Shown: one piece after another, positions 11,884 through 22,267 of the stretch
Numbering within the stretch: position 1 is the stretch's first letter
Layout: each line of letters starts with the position of its first letter
DNA from: Plantago major
Lineage: Eukaryota > Streptophyta > Magnoliopsida > Lamiales > Plantaginaceae
Reading direction: 5' to 3'
Assembly (NCBI GenBank): GCA_026545765.1
Contig: CM048842.1
Span: forward strand, 42,107,431-42,171,430
DNA length: 64,000 nucleotides
Notes under the pieces: generated by a model
Told to the model about the DNA's origin: nothing
Database searches by the model: none
What the model saw: only the letters and a program-made list of their open reading frames with translations
Made by a program: the position numbers and the translations under genes

Positions 11884-12126
11884 AAGTTTAAACTAGAAAA
11901 ATTGCATTTAAAGAAAAATTACACACAATTATATGCACACCTTTTACTAGATTAAAGTAAAACAAATTGAAGTCTAATGTACTGTATGGAGTTTTTTTTT
12001 TTGGGGGGGGGGGGGAGTTTAACACATTTAATTTTGGACACAGATTACAATTACAGTAACATATAATTTATGAGAGGGAATAAAGTGCACATTAGCGTAA
12101 GATTTGTCAAAAATGAAAATGAAATA
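11884..12126. other. AT-rich intergenic sequence
   Basis: No gene or RNA is recognisable. The stretch contains a T run followed by about 13 G at 12003-12015. Confidence 0.5.
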
Positions 12127-12351
12127 CTCCTTGTGTCCCGGTTTCAACTTACTGCGGGCCCGAACGTAAATTTTAAGAGAAGAATGAATAAAGTACTGTG
12201 TGAAAGAAGGTGATAAAGTAGGAATTAGAGTGAATAAAGTAAAAAAGATAGTTAATAAAAGTAGGAGAGAGATTATTAAGGGTTGGGAAGTTAAAATTGG
12301 AATGTCCCAAAATGGATCGCGAGAAGTTAAAATCGAGATAAAGGGAGGAAG
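12127..12351. mobile_element. Stowaway-type MITE
   Basis: About 225 bp flanked by TA dinucleotides (12125-12126 and 12352-12353). The termini (CTCCTTGTGTCCCGG at the left, AAAGGGAGGAAG at the right) are variants of the CTCCCTCCGTCCC Stowaway end. The interior has the familiar AATAAAGTA repeats. Confidence 0.7.
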
Positions 12352-12353
12352 TA

Positions 12354-13386
12354 TGTGACATAAATGAAATACAAGATATTTAACCTGCATGGAGGTATTA
12401 AAGAGAGTACTAGCTACGACTTGTGATCATATCAAGCGTATGAGACTAATGCTCTAGAAAAATAAAAGTTGGTTCATAACCATACAAGTAACAAGTTGTT
12501 TTGGAACCATTGTTTCAGGTACAATTCTGATTTAGACCATGGTTCAGAACCATTTTGACAACCCTAATTTCCACGCATAACATAAGATACTTTACTAAGA
12601 GAGTTCATACACTTGTGCCATTCCTGAGCTTTGATCTTGAACTTCATTCTTCGATCATCTTCACTGGTAACACTGCAACTTCAATAATGTGGCCTCACGG
12701 TCATCTTTAATACAACCCTCATACAAGAACGAGAGCACATCACTAGCTCGGGCTGGCTGCAAAGACAATAGTAGGATTAGTTCCTTTGCTGCGAACATTA
12801 TCTTGATTTCGGACTTGACGAATTCAATGAATACAAGCAATAAGCGAGAAAATCCTTGTTACCAGAACAAATATGACAAACATATTTCAGACTTAAAGAT
12901 CTAGTCTATATTAGAAATCAGGCACTAGTCACTAGACTATAGATATAGTGGTAAAACTAAAAACATGTGTAACTAGATGACCAAGGAGGTCAGACTTTAT
13001 TGAGGAGGACATGCAGTTCTCCAAGTGTGCCAAAACATTACGCAAGCAGATATACAAGCTCCATTTTCTTTTTCTCTAATAACACACAGCTTATCCTTGG
13101 TTGCTTCTTTTTTTTTTTTTTTGTTTATCATCAGCTTGTTCATCCAAAAGCACATCGTCATTGATCGCACAGAGAGTACCAACACACCTTAGAAATAAAT
13201 AACACAACAGTCAACAAATGCAAAGAATCATTGTATTATCTTAATTTGCTATACTGTTATTATAAGGACAATATACCCAAACTTCATTCAAAAAGGTAGC
13301 TCCCAGAACGAATGCCTAACCTTCATGCAACAACAAAAAAAAAAAAAAAAGAGAGAGAGAAGAAACTGAGTGATCATTTGTATTAC
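12354..13386. other. Intergenic region downstream of MED32
   Basis: No supported gene. The 3' untranslated region of MED32 (minus strand) presumably occupies the right-hand 100-300 bases. Short frames here have no recognisable domain. Confidence 0.4.
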
Positions 13387-13806
13387 CTATTGAGCTGTAT
13401 CTTCAGAAAATCTAGCATCAAACGGAGCAGAAGCATTAGGGTGTGATGAGCCACCAGATCCCTGTTGCAATTCCATCACTAGCAATCGAACAGCCTTGCT
13501 CATTTGTTCCAAGCGAACAGCACTAATAGGCGAAAGACCAGGCTCCCCTGGTTTACTAGTAACAGAGCCAGTGGCCTCATCTACAAGACACTCGGAACCT
13601 ATCCTCTGCTTCACAGATTCCACAAATTCTTCTGCTTTATCACAAGCAACTCTAAATAATTCCCATCTTTGCTTAAAGTTTTCGAGTGCAGCATTCGTAG
13701 CTGGAGTGTTCTGGCCACCAGAACTTTCTTTTGCCTCTAATGTGCCAGCTGCTGCTGCAATAAACTCTTGATATGCACTGTTCAATGAATCTACTATGTT
13801 GTCCAT
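13387..13806 (-). CDS. MED32: Mediator complex subunit 32
   Basis: The 139-residue single-exon coding region matches plant MED32 along its length: it starts MDNIVDSLNSAYQEFIAAA, has the core WELFRVACDKAEEFVESVKQ and the segment IGSECLVDEATG, and ends with PISAVRLEQMSKAVR followed by a Ser/Gly-rich tail. MED32 is a small, mainly helical plant subunit of Mediator, the nuclear complex linking transcription factors to RNA polymerase II. It is usually placed in the tail module. The start is the first ATG, seven bases after a good 3' splice site (TTGCAG, minus strand), so the upstream exon is untranslated. Frame and conserved blocks are intact, so the copy is probably functional. It is flanked on both sides by retroelement remnants. 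Confidence 0.93.
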   Translation of the reverse strand: MDNIVDSLNSAYQEFIAAAAGTLEAKESSGGQNTPATNAALENFKQRWELFRVACDKAEEFVESVKQRIGSECLVDEATGSVTSKPGEPGLSPISAVRLEQMSKAVRLLVMELQQGSGGSSHPNASAPFDARFSEDTAQ

Positions 13807-13813
13807 GCAAGTA

Positions 13814-15330
13814 CTGCAACGAAAACTTGTGTGAGTACCACAGAATTGTGGCTATAAAACTACAAACTCGAATGGATTTCACCACATCCAACAAATTCAA
13901 TTTAGGTTGGAGTCCACCCTTTTTCAAAGTTGGTGAAAATAGTTTCCACTGATTTCAAAGTGGGTTAAAAACAAGTTAAACCATGTTATTGTTATCCATT
14001 AAAATTTAAAACCATATTTTTGGCCTTCTATAGAATTTTTCTACTTTGTCCAACTAATAGGAAGGAAAAATAACATTAAAAAGATCAACATATTCTTCAT
14101 TTGAGAGGTTACCTAAATTGAACATGGTTGGATTTTTTGTTTTCGTCAAGTTTTTGTGTCCACCAAAATATTTCAGGTTTTGCAACGCATAAACACAAAA
14201 GTAACTTGAAATTCATAACTCTCACAATTTTTTCCCTATACTTTCAGCAAAGTCGTAAACTACTCAAATATTCCGGTTTTAGAGTCCCAAGTACGATAGT
14301 AACTTTTTTTTTTTTTTGAAAAAGCAAGTAAGATAGTAACTCAATTAGTTATTAATGAGATAACTAAAGCAATTAAGTATGATATTGTTACGAAAAGTGA
14401 ACATGTACTGATGTACATATGCCTTTAACCAAAAAAAAAAAAAAAAAATTGTTTAGACTGTGGCAGCACAAAATGTTAAGTTAATCAAGTGAAATAAATA
14501 GAAAAAAATATGGTTACATATTTTCACTCATTAGCAAAGTACCAAGCGGATAGATTTTAATACATTTAACTAAATTAATTTAAATACTCAAACAAACCCA
14601 ACTTAAATTACTAACTGAGACAGCGTGATCGTTTAAATGTGTTATACGGGTGAACCCTCATCCATTACTAACCAATCCATTTATACCCACTTGATATGTG
14701 GGTGACAAATGAAAAAAAAAAAAAACCAGTACTAATCTTTTACACACAAAAATCCAACCCAAAGCACTATTTTGCCACCCCTGTGCAAAACTTTCCCGGA
14801 AGTAATACAGTGATGGCAAATTTGGCTAAAATTCAAAAAAGCATCAAACTACGAAATGATAATGCATGATTCAAATCGGTTTTGCAAATTTACAGCAAGT
14901 TTCCACTTTTCATAACCCAATTACCCAATTGTTTCTTAACAGTCCATAGGCAACATTACCCAATTAAGTAGTAGTATCAATTTCACAAAAAGCAGTAAAG
15001 CTAAAACACAGTAGTTGTTGCTTGAAATAGAGGAACACGGCCAAGGTAAAAACCCTAACGTAGAGGGAATTTGCGGACTATATCCATTACAAAGATTGAT
15101 GAACGAAAATAAGGATTATATGTAATTAGTTGTTTTAAGTACAAGTGTCTACTGTATATATACAAAAAAAAAAAAAAAAGGAACTAATGGATATAGATGT
15201 ACCTTTTCAAGTTTCGAGTGTGAGTAGAATCGAAATTTTTGGCCCTGGATTGTGAATGGACGGCGATCAGCTGCCTGCAGTAAGGTCGAGAAAGATTGAT
15301 TGAGAAATTATATCAGATATTTAACTTTCA
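13814..15330 (-). other. MED32: MED32 5' UTR intron and untranslated first exon
   Basis: On the minus strand a donor AAAG|GTACAT at 15203/15202 pairs with the acceptor TTGCAG at 13816-13814, giving a 1389-bp intron in the 5' UTR. The untranslated first exon starts somewhere around 15300. The intron is AT-rich with several A or T runs and no other recognisable gene. Confidence 0.6.
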
Positions 15331-15364
15331 CACCCCGTTAAAAGGTACACTTCGCAACGAACCC

Positions 15365-15520
15365 CAGTTATCGACGAGTAACTTTTGCGAGACATGATAT
15401 CACATATTTTTTCACAAACATCGTCATCAAATGTTAAGAAATGCACATAATGCAAAAGGTGCATGTTTGTTAAGGATATATAATTCACAATGTGCACTCA
15501 ACATGATATAATTTAATATG
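15365..15520. mobile_element. Remnant of a MITE family with AACTTTTGCGAGA ends
   Basis: AACTTTTGCGAGACATG, then CACAAACATCG and ATGTTAAGAAATG, also occur in the same order in the MITE at 54183-54378. Only one end is clear here. It lies just upstream of the MED32 first exon. Confidence 0.45.
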
Positions 15521-15661
15521 ATAAATAATTCGTATACTACATGCGTAATTGTAGAATACTACAACCACAAAAATAACTAAATGTCTCCAAACACTCAACC
15601 AAATCTTACTAATCCTATTTACATATACGAAAATATGAAATTAAATACCATACATACTGAG

Positions 15662-16542
15662 CATCGGTTCAGAACCGAACCGGACCGAAAAAACGAACCA
15701 AGAACCGAACCGAATGATGGTCGGTTCTAGCCTGAACCGAACCGAAAACCGGGGCTGAACCCGGGGCTGAACCGACTTTGGACCGTACTCTAATTAAAAA
15801 AGAAAAATAAAAACAAAATTAAACTGGAAAATTATGAAACAGCAATAAGAGATGATGTGGAGACTTGAAATCTACATACTTGACACCACCAAAAAAAGCA
15901 GCTACTGAAAAATAAAATCATCTCCTTATATCATTTATTTCCCCCAAATAAAAACTACCACTAAAAATCTCCATAATTAACAGCACCACATTGATAATTT
16001 AGCAACAAATCCTTCCCCAAACTCACCAGAATCAGATCAGCACCACACCCCCACAAATTGAAGCTCTTCACGTTGCTCCGGCCAGATCCGAAAAAGAGAA
16101 TCAAGAAAAAGAAAGAATAGAGAGAAATCGGGAAATCTCTCTCACTTTTCCAATTCCTTCTCTTATTCTTTCTTCTTTTTTGCTTGGGAGAACTAATAGT
16201 AGTAGAGGTCTAGAGCACGGCGGCGCGATATTGCGGATGGAGGCGGCGGAAGATAGGCGAGGCTGGAGGTGGTGGGCGTGAGAGGCAGATTAGATAAATG
16301 ATTTAGGGTTGTCAATTGTAATGAGTAATGACTTGAGTTGTGTCTTTCTTTTTGTATAAGTTCTAAAATTTAAAAATATAATGTAAATTTCGGTTCAGTT
16401 CGGTTTGGACCGGAAAAAATCGGTTTTGGACTGGACCGAACCAAAAATCGAAAATCTCTAAAAGTCTAAACCGAGAACGAACCGAAATGGATTAGGTCTG
16501 GACCGAAAACTGAAACTTCGGTCCGGTTCGGTTCGGTCTATG
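15662..16542. mobile_element. hAT-like non-autonomous element with CCGAACCG-rich ends
   Basis: Both ends are about 130-150 bp of CCGAACCG/CGGTTCGG sequence in inverted orientation (15662-15790 and 16390-16542), and both begin with CAT in the outward reading. The 600-bp interior has ordinary composition and no open frame, but includes a GC-richer patch near 16060-16270 that could be a captured gene 5' region. I could not find a convincing target duplication, so the superfamily is inferred from end style. Confidence 0.6.
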
Positions 16543-16560
16543 TTTTGCGGATTTGCCTGA

Positions 16561-17013
16561 AACACTGAGATGATAGTCAGGACTTTGCTCTTTGACTACT
16601 CAGATGATATCAAAAGGTTTTGGGATAGGGAATTTGCAAATTGATCCATAGATCTGCTGATTGAAGACTTGAAGACTAGTTTATTAGGATGTCTACTTGG
16701 TTACTCTGTCATTCTAGTTAACTATGTATTTTGTATCTTGCTGATTGTGCTTTACTGTTTTATCATTGTAAAAGTTATCTGAAAACTTTACTTGTAACAT
16801 ATCTGATGAACCTACTCTCAGATATCAATCTATAAAAAGATAACTTGTCAGCAAAGATCACACCTTGTGATTTGGTTGATGTTTACTTTCTGCACTTAAT
16901 TAAAATAAATTGAAAAGATCATAAGAAATGATTAAGTGTTAGATTGTTCCCTCTTCCAAGTTGTAATAAGTTTTAAAGATAGTCATCGTTGACTAATCAA
17001 AAAGGGGAAAATT
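16561..17013 (+). mobile_element. 3' internal end of a SIRE-type copia element with polypurine tract
   Basis: A short frame at about 16573-16647 (MIVRTLLFDYSDDIKRFWDR, then a stop) looks like the C-terminus of a longer protein. An AT-rich untranslated region follows and ends in AAAAAGGGGAAAA at 16999-17011, a good polypurine tract, just before the LTR. The left part is cut by the hAT-like element at 15662-16542 or by an older break. Confidence 0.6.
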
Positions 17014-18542
17014 TGTTAGGAATATCTGTTTAGATTTTGATCAGCAACCTAATGACTTATCTTAGCTCAGAAAGGTGGTTAGTACTCTTGGTTAACTTGA
17101 ACACTGTAAAAGAGGAAAATCACTAAGTATGTTAGTCTAACAAATCTTGTATAGGATGTTAGGTCTCTGAATGTAATTTTTATATCTTCGAAGAAGACCA
17201 AGGAGAAGGCATCCAACATGAGAGTTCAACCATTTCTGAAGTTTTGAAGACTGCACAAGATTGCTGAAGACAAAGGTCATCAGATACCTATGTCCAGATA
17301 TCTTTGATAGGTTTCTGAACAAGGAAAAATGCCCACAGATATCTACACTCAGATATCCTGGATAAAACTATGTTTCTCGGAAACAATGTTTCAACAGGTA
17401 TCTGGAGATGTGAAGGTTTCTGGAAAGGGACATGCAATGCTTCAGAAAGCGTGCATAGTTCCGTTGGCAATGCAGGACAAAAATAGTAATACAATGCAAT
17501 AAATGCGCAGACAGAGACATCTGAACAAAAGAGGAAATCTCTTAAAAGAGACAACGTCTTCTGCAATACTATTTTCAGATATCAATAGTTTGAATTTCAT
17601 TAAGCCTAACGGATACTATTCAAACGGCATGATTTTCAACTATAAATATCATCACTTAGAATGCTTGAAAGTCACACACTGAACACCTTGAACTTACAGA
17701 ACGAACTTATTTCTTTCAAGCATACAAGCCTTCAACCTACTTACTCTTTAGCTTACAGTTGCGACTAAGCTTTTGAATCCTAAGTAGCACGAAAGTTCTA
17801 AGTGTCCTGATCCTTAACAAGCATTGCTATCTGTGAATGAGTTGAATCAAAAATTTCATTCTCCAGAACATTTAACATAGACTTGGGTCAGTAAAGAACA
17901 TATCACCACACATTGTGAAGTGTGTTAAGTGATTCTTGTTCTATAGAGTATTCCAACATAACTGAGAAAGTTATTAAGACTACTCACCTGACAAACTACT
18001 TTAACCAACACCTTAAACGGCGTGGAGTACCAGAAGTACTTAGTTTGGAAAACTAAGGAATAACTCCAAGGTTACTGAGTATAGGAAGTACTTGGCTGGG
18101 AGCCGGGGAATAACTCAGGGGGAACACTTGGTTGGGAACCTAGTGTATTTAGGAATCGAGAGAAGATATTTGTAAGGTGAACTCAATTATCTGTCTTAGT
18201 GGATTCTAGGTCTAAGAAAGGCCGAAGTGGATTAGTTGAAGGATTACCCCACCTTCAGATACCACTATAAAGATCAGTGTTATTTACTTTCTGCAACTTA
18301 TTACTTGCTTTATTTACCTTGCTGAGTATTTACACATCTTCTTGAAACGCGTGCACTTATCACAGAAAAGTCTTCCGCTCTCTGAAATTAAGTATCAGAT
18401 ATCTACACAGATATCTGAGAATTTGTGTTTATCGACAAAAGTTGTAAAAAACTATTCACCCCCCCCCCCCCTAGTCTTTTTAATATTGCCTTCTTCACTA
18501 TTCTTTAACCTAGTTCGATAGTTGTGGTTTCTTGTGTCAACA
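17014..18542 (+). repeat. SIRE-type copia LTR (1529 bp)
   Basis: It begins TGTTAGGAATATC right after the purine tract and ends GTGTCAACA, giving TGTT/AACA termini. The segment ATTCACCCCCCCCCCCC near 18454 is a usual feature close to the end of SIRE-type LTRs. The palindrome-like word CAGATATCT recurs many times. No primer site follows, so this is a 3' LTR. The partner LTR is not in the window. Confidence 0.78.
17641..17648 (+). promoter_or_regulatory. LTR TATA box candidate
   Basis: TATAAATA lies in a CAACTATAAATATCATCAC context in the middle of the LTR. It fits a U3 promoter with transcription starting about 30 bases downstream. Confidence 0.5.
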
Positions 18543-20243
18543 TTTCGAAGATTTAGAAGATTTAAAAAAGTCTTGCATATATTGGTGTATTTAGAGAAAA
18601 GATCGAAGATTGGATTCTCTAGAGAAAATATCTCAACTGGACTCTTTGAAGATGAGGATAAGCTTGGAAAGAAAATCTGGATTTGATCGTTAACAATGCT
18701 ATATATGCAAGATCAAGGACAAAAACAAGTAACTGGACTAGAGTGATTATATACACTTTATTGATATCAAGTTGTCGAGTTACTTGAGTTTGCTAATCTT
18801 TGTTGTTGTCGTTGGATAGAGATAGGTTTCTCGATCATCTAGGTCAGACTAGATCAATAGCAATAGAATAGGTGATACTGTTCTATTAATTTAGCTTTTG
18901 CATTCAAGGTTTCGATTTGTGGAACCTTGAATATTGATTTGATAAATTCACTTATCAATATAGTGAATATTTGCATTGGGCTCGGCTGGTATACCAGTTA
19001 AGAAAAACATCTCTATGTCTTTTAGTTTATTCCCGCTGTGTTTGTTTTTCTTTTCGAGTCACTGTTACATCAATAGTTATATCAGCATTGATATCAGTTG
19101 TTGTGTAGAGACAGTTTTTAGTACAAGTCCAGGTCCTTATACTTTTTCAGCTCTGATCTGGTGCCTTTTCCAAATCGGAGACAATTTGAGCTCCGGTTGA
19201 GATTCGGTGTTGCGATTTCAATTTTTCTTTGATAATTTTAAATTTTCTTCAAGTTCTTTGTTCGGATGATTACTTTGATCTTTTTTCGAAAATTTTAAAA
19301 TTTCTTCGATTTCTTTGTTCAGATGATTTTTTTAGGTAAAATAGTTTTTTTTAAAGTTAATGGACTAATTTGTAAACTATTATAATAGTGGTATTATTTG
19401 CAATATGTAAAAAAACAGTGTCATGCCTATAACATTCGTGTTGCAAGAATTAAAAAGGGCCGAGAAAAGGAAACCTACTTCTTGGGACCGAGTGAAACTA
19501 CTTGGATGGAGCTCGGACTGCGGGACAACTTTCTCTCACTACTTCGCCTCGTACTCGCTACTTTCTCTCTCTGAAAAGTCAGATTTGCAAAAGTGCAAAA
19601 ATAATGGTGGTCAAGGTCTATTTGTAGACAACTGGGCTGGTCCAACCAGGCCCATGGGTCGGAATGCGAACAGTCGCCTCAGTTGGCGTGAAATTTGCCA
19701 TGACGAAGTAAAGAGTTCGGACTCGCATCAATTTGATTCGCCAGGATTACAGTCTAAAATCCGCTCTTTAAATAAATATTGTGGCTCGGACGAAAAACAA
19801 CTCGATCAACAGAGACCCTCGGCCATAAATATTAATGAGTCTGTCTCCTCATAGTCCACAATATATTGAGAGTCCTATACAATAGACATACATAGATAAT
19901 TTATACAAAAAAACTAATATGATTTTTTCGCGGGTTGACCCTGCCGAACCTGGCTGACCCACATTTGTTTTTCCTTACGTTACACAGCTCATAGTGGCTT
20001 TCATGTGTCCATCCAATCATATTGATATTTTGGATCAAATTGTCTATGTTTAATATATAATGGTCTATGTTTAGTATTAAACTATCTATGCACGCGGTAC
20101 TCGCATGCGGAATATTTGAGATCTATACTAATATTAAAAAATACTCTGGAGTCGCAATCACGTACTAGTATCTTTGATATATTATTGGGGGGGGGGGGGG
20201 GGGGAAGAACGAATAATTTTGGGAAAAAATGAAATTATTTGAA

Positions 20244-20277
<34 letters not shown>

Positions 20278-20520
20278 ATTTATGCCCTAGTTATGGCCAT
20301 GGCTATTCTGAAGCTTTGTAAATATTTCCGGATAAATGACATTTAAACAATGGGGATTCTTAAGTAAGACGACTTCAGTCCTTGCCATTATTTATGGACG
20401 GACAAGCAAAATTGAAAGAACATAATACAAAGAGTCAAAGAGATCAAATTTCTAAATAGATACATACAAAACTGAGTACGGTGGCTTAACAATAATGTAT
20501 AATGTACACAGTCAAAGATT
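18543..20520. other. Unassigned region
   Basis: No family recognised. One frame of 143 codons (19423-19854, plus strand) has mixed composition and no motif I can name. It lies in DNA with retroelement-like character but lacks identifiable LTR ends. The region ends with an 18-G run (20187-20204) and a run of about 30 A (20246-20276), both prone to sequencing error. Confidence 0.4.
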
Positions 20521-20900
20521 TATTTTTTTTGAAACGGTAAAATTTATTAATACTTCAAACGTTTACAAGAGCATAAGGAATGCTCGTGCGAAAACTTGAA
20601 AATACAAAGTCAATCCTAGAAACTCCCACAATTAATCTAAAACTCCTAGACCATTACAATGAACTTACAAAAGGCCAGGCTTCTTCCTTTAAAACCCCAA
20701 CACCGCTTTCATTTATCGTTCTCAACCCATCAATGCAACTCCTTGTTCAAGCATGTCACGTTTCCATTCGGATCCCACACCAGGATTCCTTCTCAATTAT
20801 GATACCACAAGTCCACCCATAGCTTTCAAAAAATGAGTCGTCAATTCCAAGATAGTGCAACAGTCATAGTAGCCAAACTCCTCCACCCTATGCTCTTTAA
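20521..20900 (-). mobile_element. 3' end of a LINE retrotransposon
   Basis: Read on the minus strand the segment ends with CTCTTGTAAACGTTTGAAG, then AATAAATTTTACCGTTTC and an A run, which is a typical 3' end of plant L1-type LINEs. Only 3' untranslated or very degraded coding sequence is seen; the 80-codon plus-strand frame inside it is not a gene. The upstream boundary is approximate. Confidence 0.6.
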
Positions 20901-21265
20901 CATAACAAGAGGATGAACTTCTAAAGTTCCATGCTAGAGGACGGTACAAGGTTAGCAGAGAATTTGATCTATTACAAGGTTAGCAGTAAGATTACAAAGG
21001 CAAGTAGAAGTTTGGTACACATAAACCAACTACTGGAATGAAGTTAAGGAAAGATGTCATGAAAAGGCGGAAACATCCCGCATTCAGTCAGAGAGGTTAC
21101 AAGAAAAAATGTCTTCTGTGTGAGCAAATTCGAATCATATGCTTTGTAATAATCCTGAATGCTTATAAACCTCCGTGATTTTGTTTTGTGTAGTTATCAG
21201 GTGGTAGACTAGTATTTTAGTTTGGATAAACTGTTAACAGAGTTGTCTAGTGAATGCTACTCTAG

Positions 21266-21432
21266 TTGCATTCATTCCTCTTTTGTAAGGAACTATGTTG
21301 GTACCAGTCTGGAAGGTTATAATATAGAAGCGTACTCATCTTTTGTAAGGAACTATGTTGGTACCCAGATGAGTACATCTGGAAGGTTATAATATAGGAG
21401 CGTACTCATCTGTCTAGAAGGTTATAAACTTA
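21266..21432. repeat. Short tandem duplication, about 2.5 copies
   Basis: The block TCTTTTGTAAGGAACTATG...GGTTATAATATAG(A/G)AGCGTACTCATC occurs twice, starting near 21270 and 21330, and its last part occurs again near 21415-21440. The second copy has an extra stretch (CAGATGAGTACAT). Confidence 0.75.
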
Positions 21433-21595
21433 TAATATAGGAGCATGATTCCACTCTTTAATTAAAAAAGAAAAAGTATTACTGCTACCTAAAGAGCCTC
21501 GATCCCTTCTCCGGCCAACCTTAACTAGAGCGATACAATTAGGGCCGACCCAAATTTTTTTAAGCCCTATACAGAATTAATGAAATTGACCACAC

Positions 21596-21676
<81 letters not shown>
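21596..21676. repeat. Palindromic (AAT)n/(ATT)n microsatellite
   Basis: About 40 bp of ATA/AAT triplets are followed without spacer by about 41 bp of ATT/TAT triplets, centred at 21635/21636. The tract is a near-perfect self-complementary palindrome able to form a long hairpin. Confidence 0.95.
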
Positions 21677-22267
21677 GATATAATGAAAACAAAACTTTCT
21701 ATATAATATTGAAATTAGTTTATGCGGGCCGGCTTTTTTTTTTCATGTGCAAATTTAGTATCTTATCCGAATAAATAAGGCGGCGATATAGATCTCGGAA
21801 CCACTATTTCTAATCCAGCCCTAAGACCGAACAAATTCTTAGCATGAAAAGAACGAAACTCGTGGGATTAAGCTTTTAAACGGGTTGGGTTCTACCCGAA
21901 CCCATTCAGAACCCGATGGGTAGAGACCCGATATTTTTTAATCGGGTTCTCTACCCGTACCCATACACGTACCCGACCCGTTAGTAACGAGTAGGGTTCG
22001 GGTAGGGTATAAACCCGCCCAACCCGTTTAATCTACTTAGCTAAAAGCCTAAAATCCTTATGTCTTCTCCAAATTCGTTGAATCTGCTTGCGGTTGTCTT
22101 ATGTTCTTCTTCTTCTTGAGCAAATCTGAAAACAAGCATCACGAAAAGATGTCGTCTTCTTCTTCTTGGTTCTGAATCCGTGATATTGAAGCAGAAATCG
22201 TTGTTTGTTGCGCACAAAGGTCGAATTTTTCTTTAGTAAATGTTATATAAGAAGACGTTAAAAGTAC

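Noticed and set aside
18976-19200. Hydrophobic 74-codon frame as a signal-peptide protein
   Set aside because: Composition is T-rich by chance, and there is no conserved feature or splicing partner.
19423-19854. 143-codon frame as a real gene
   Set aside because: No recognisable domain, no splice context, and surroundings look like decayed repeats. Left as unassigned.
20580-20822. 80-codon plus-strand frame
   Set aside because: It lies antisense inside what reads as a LINE 3' untranslated region.
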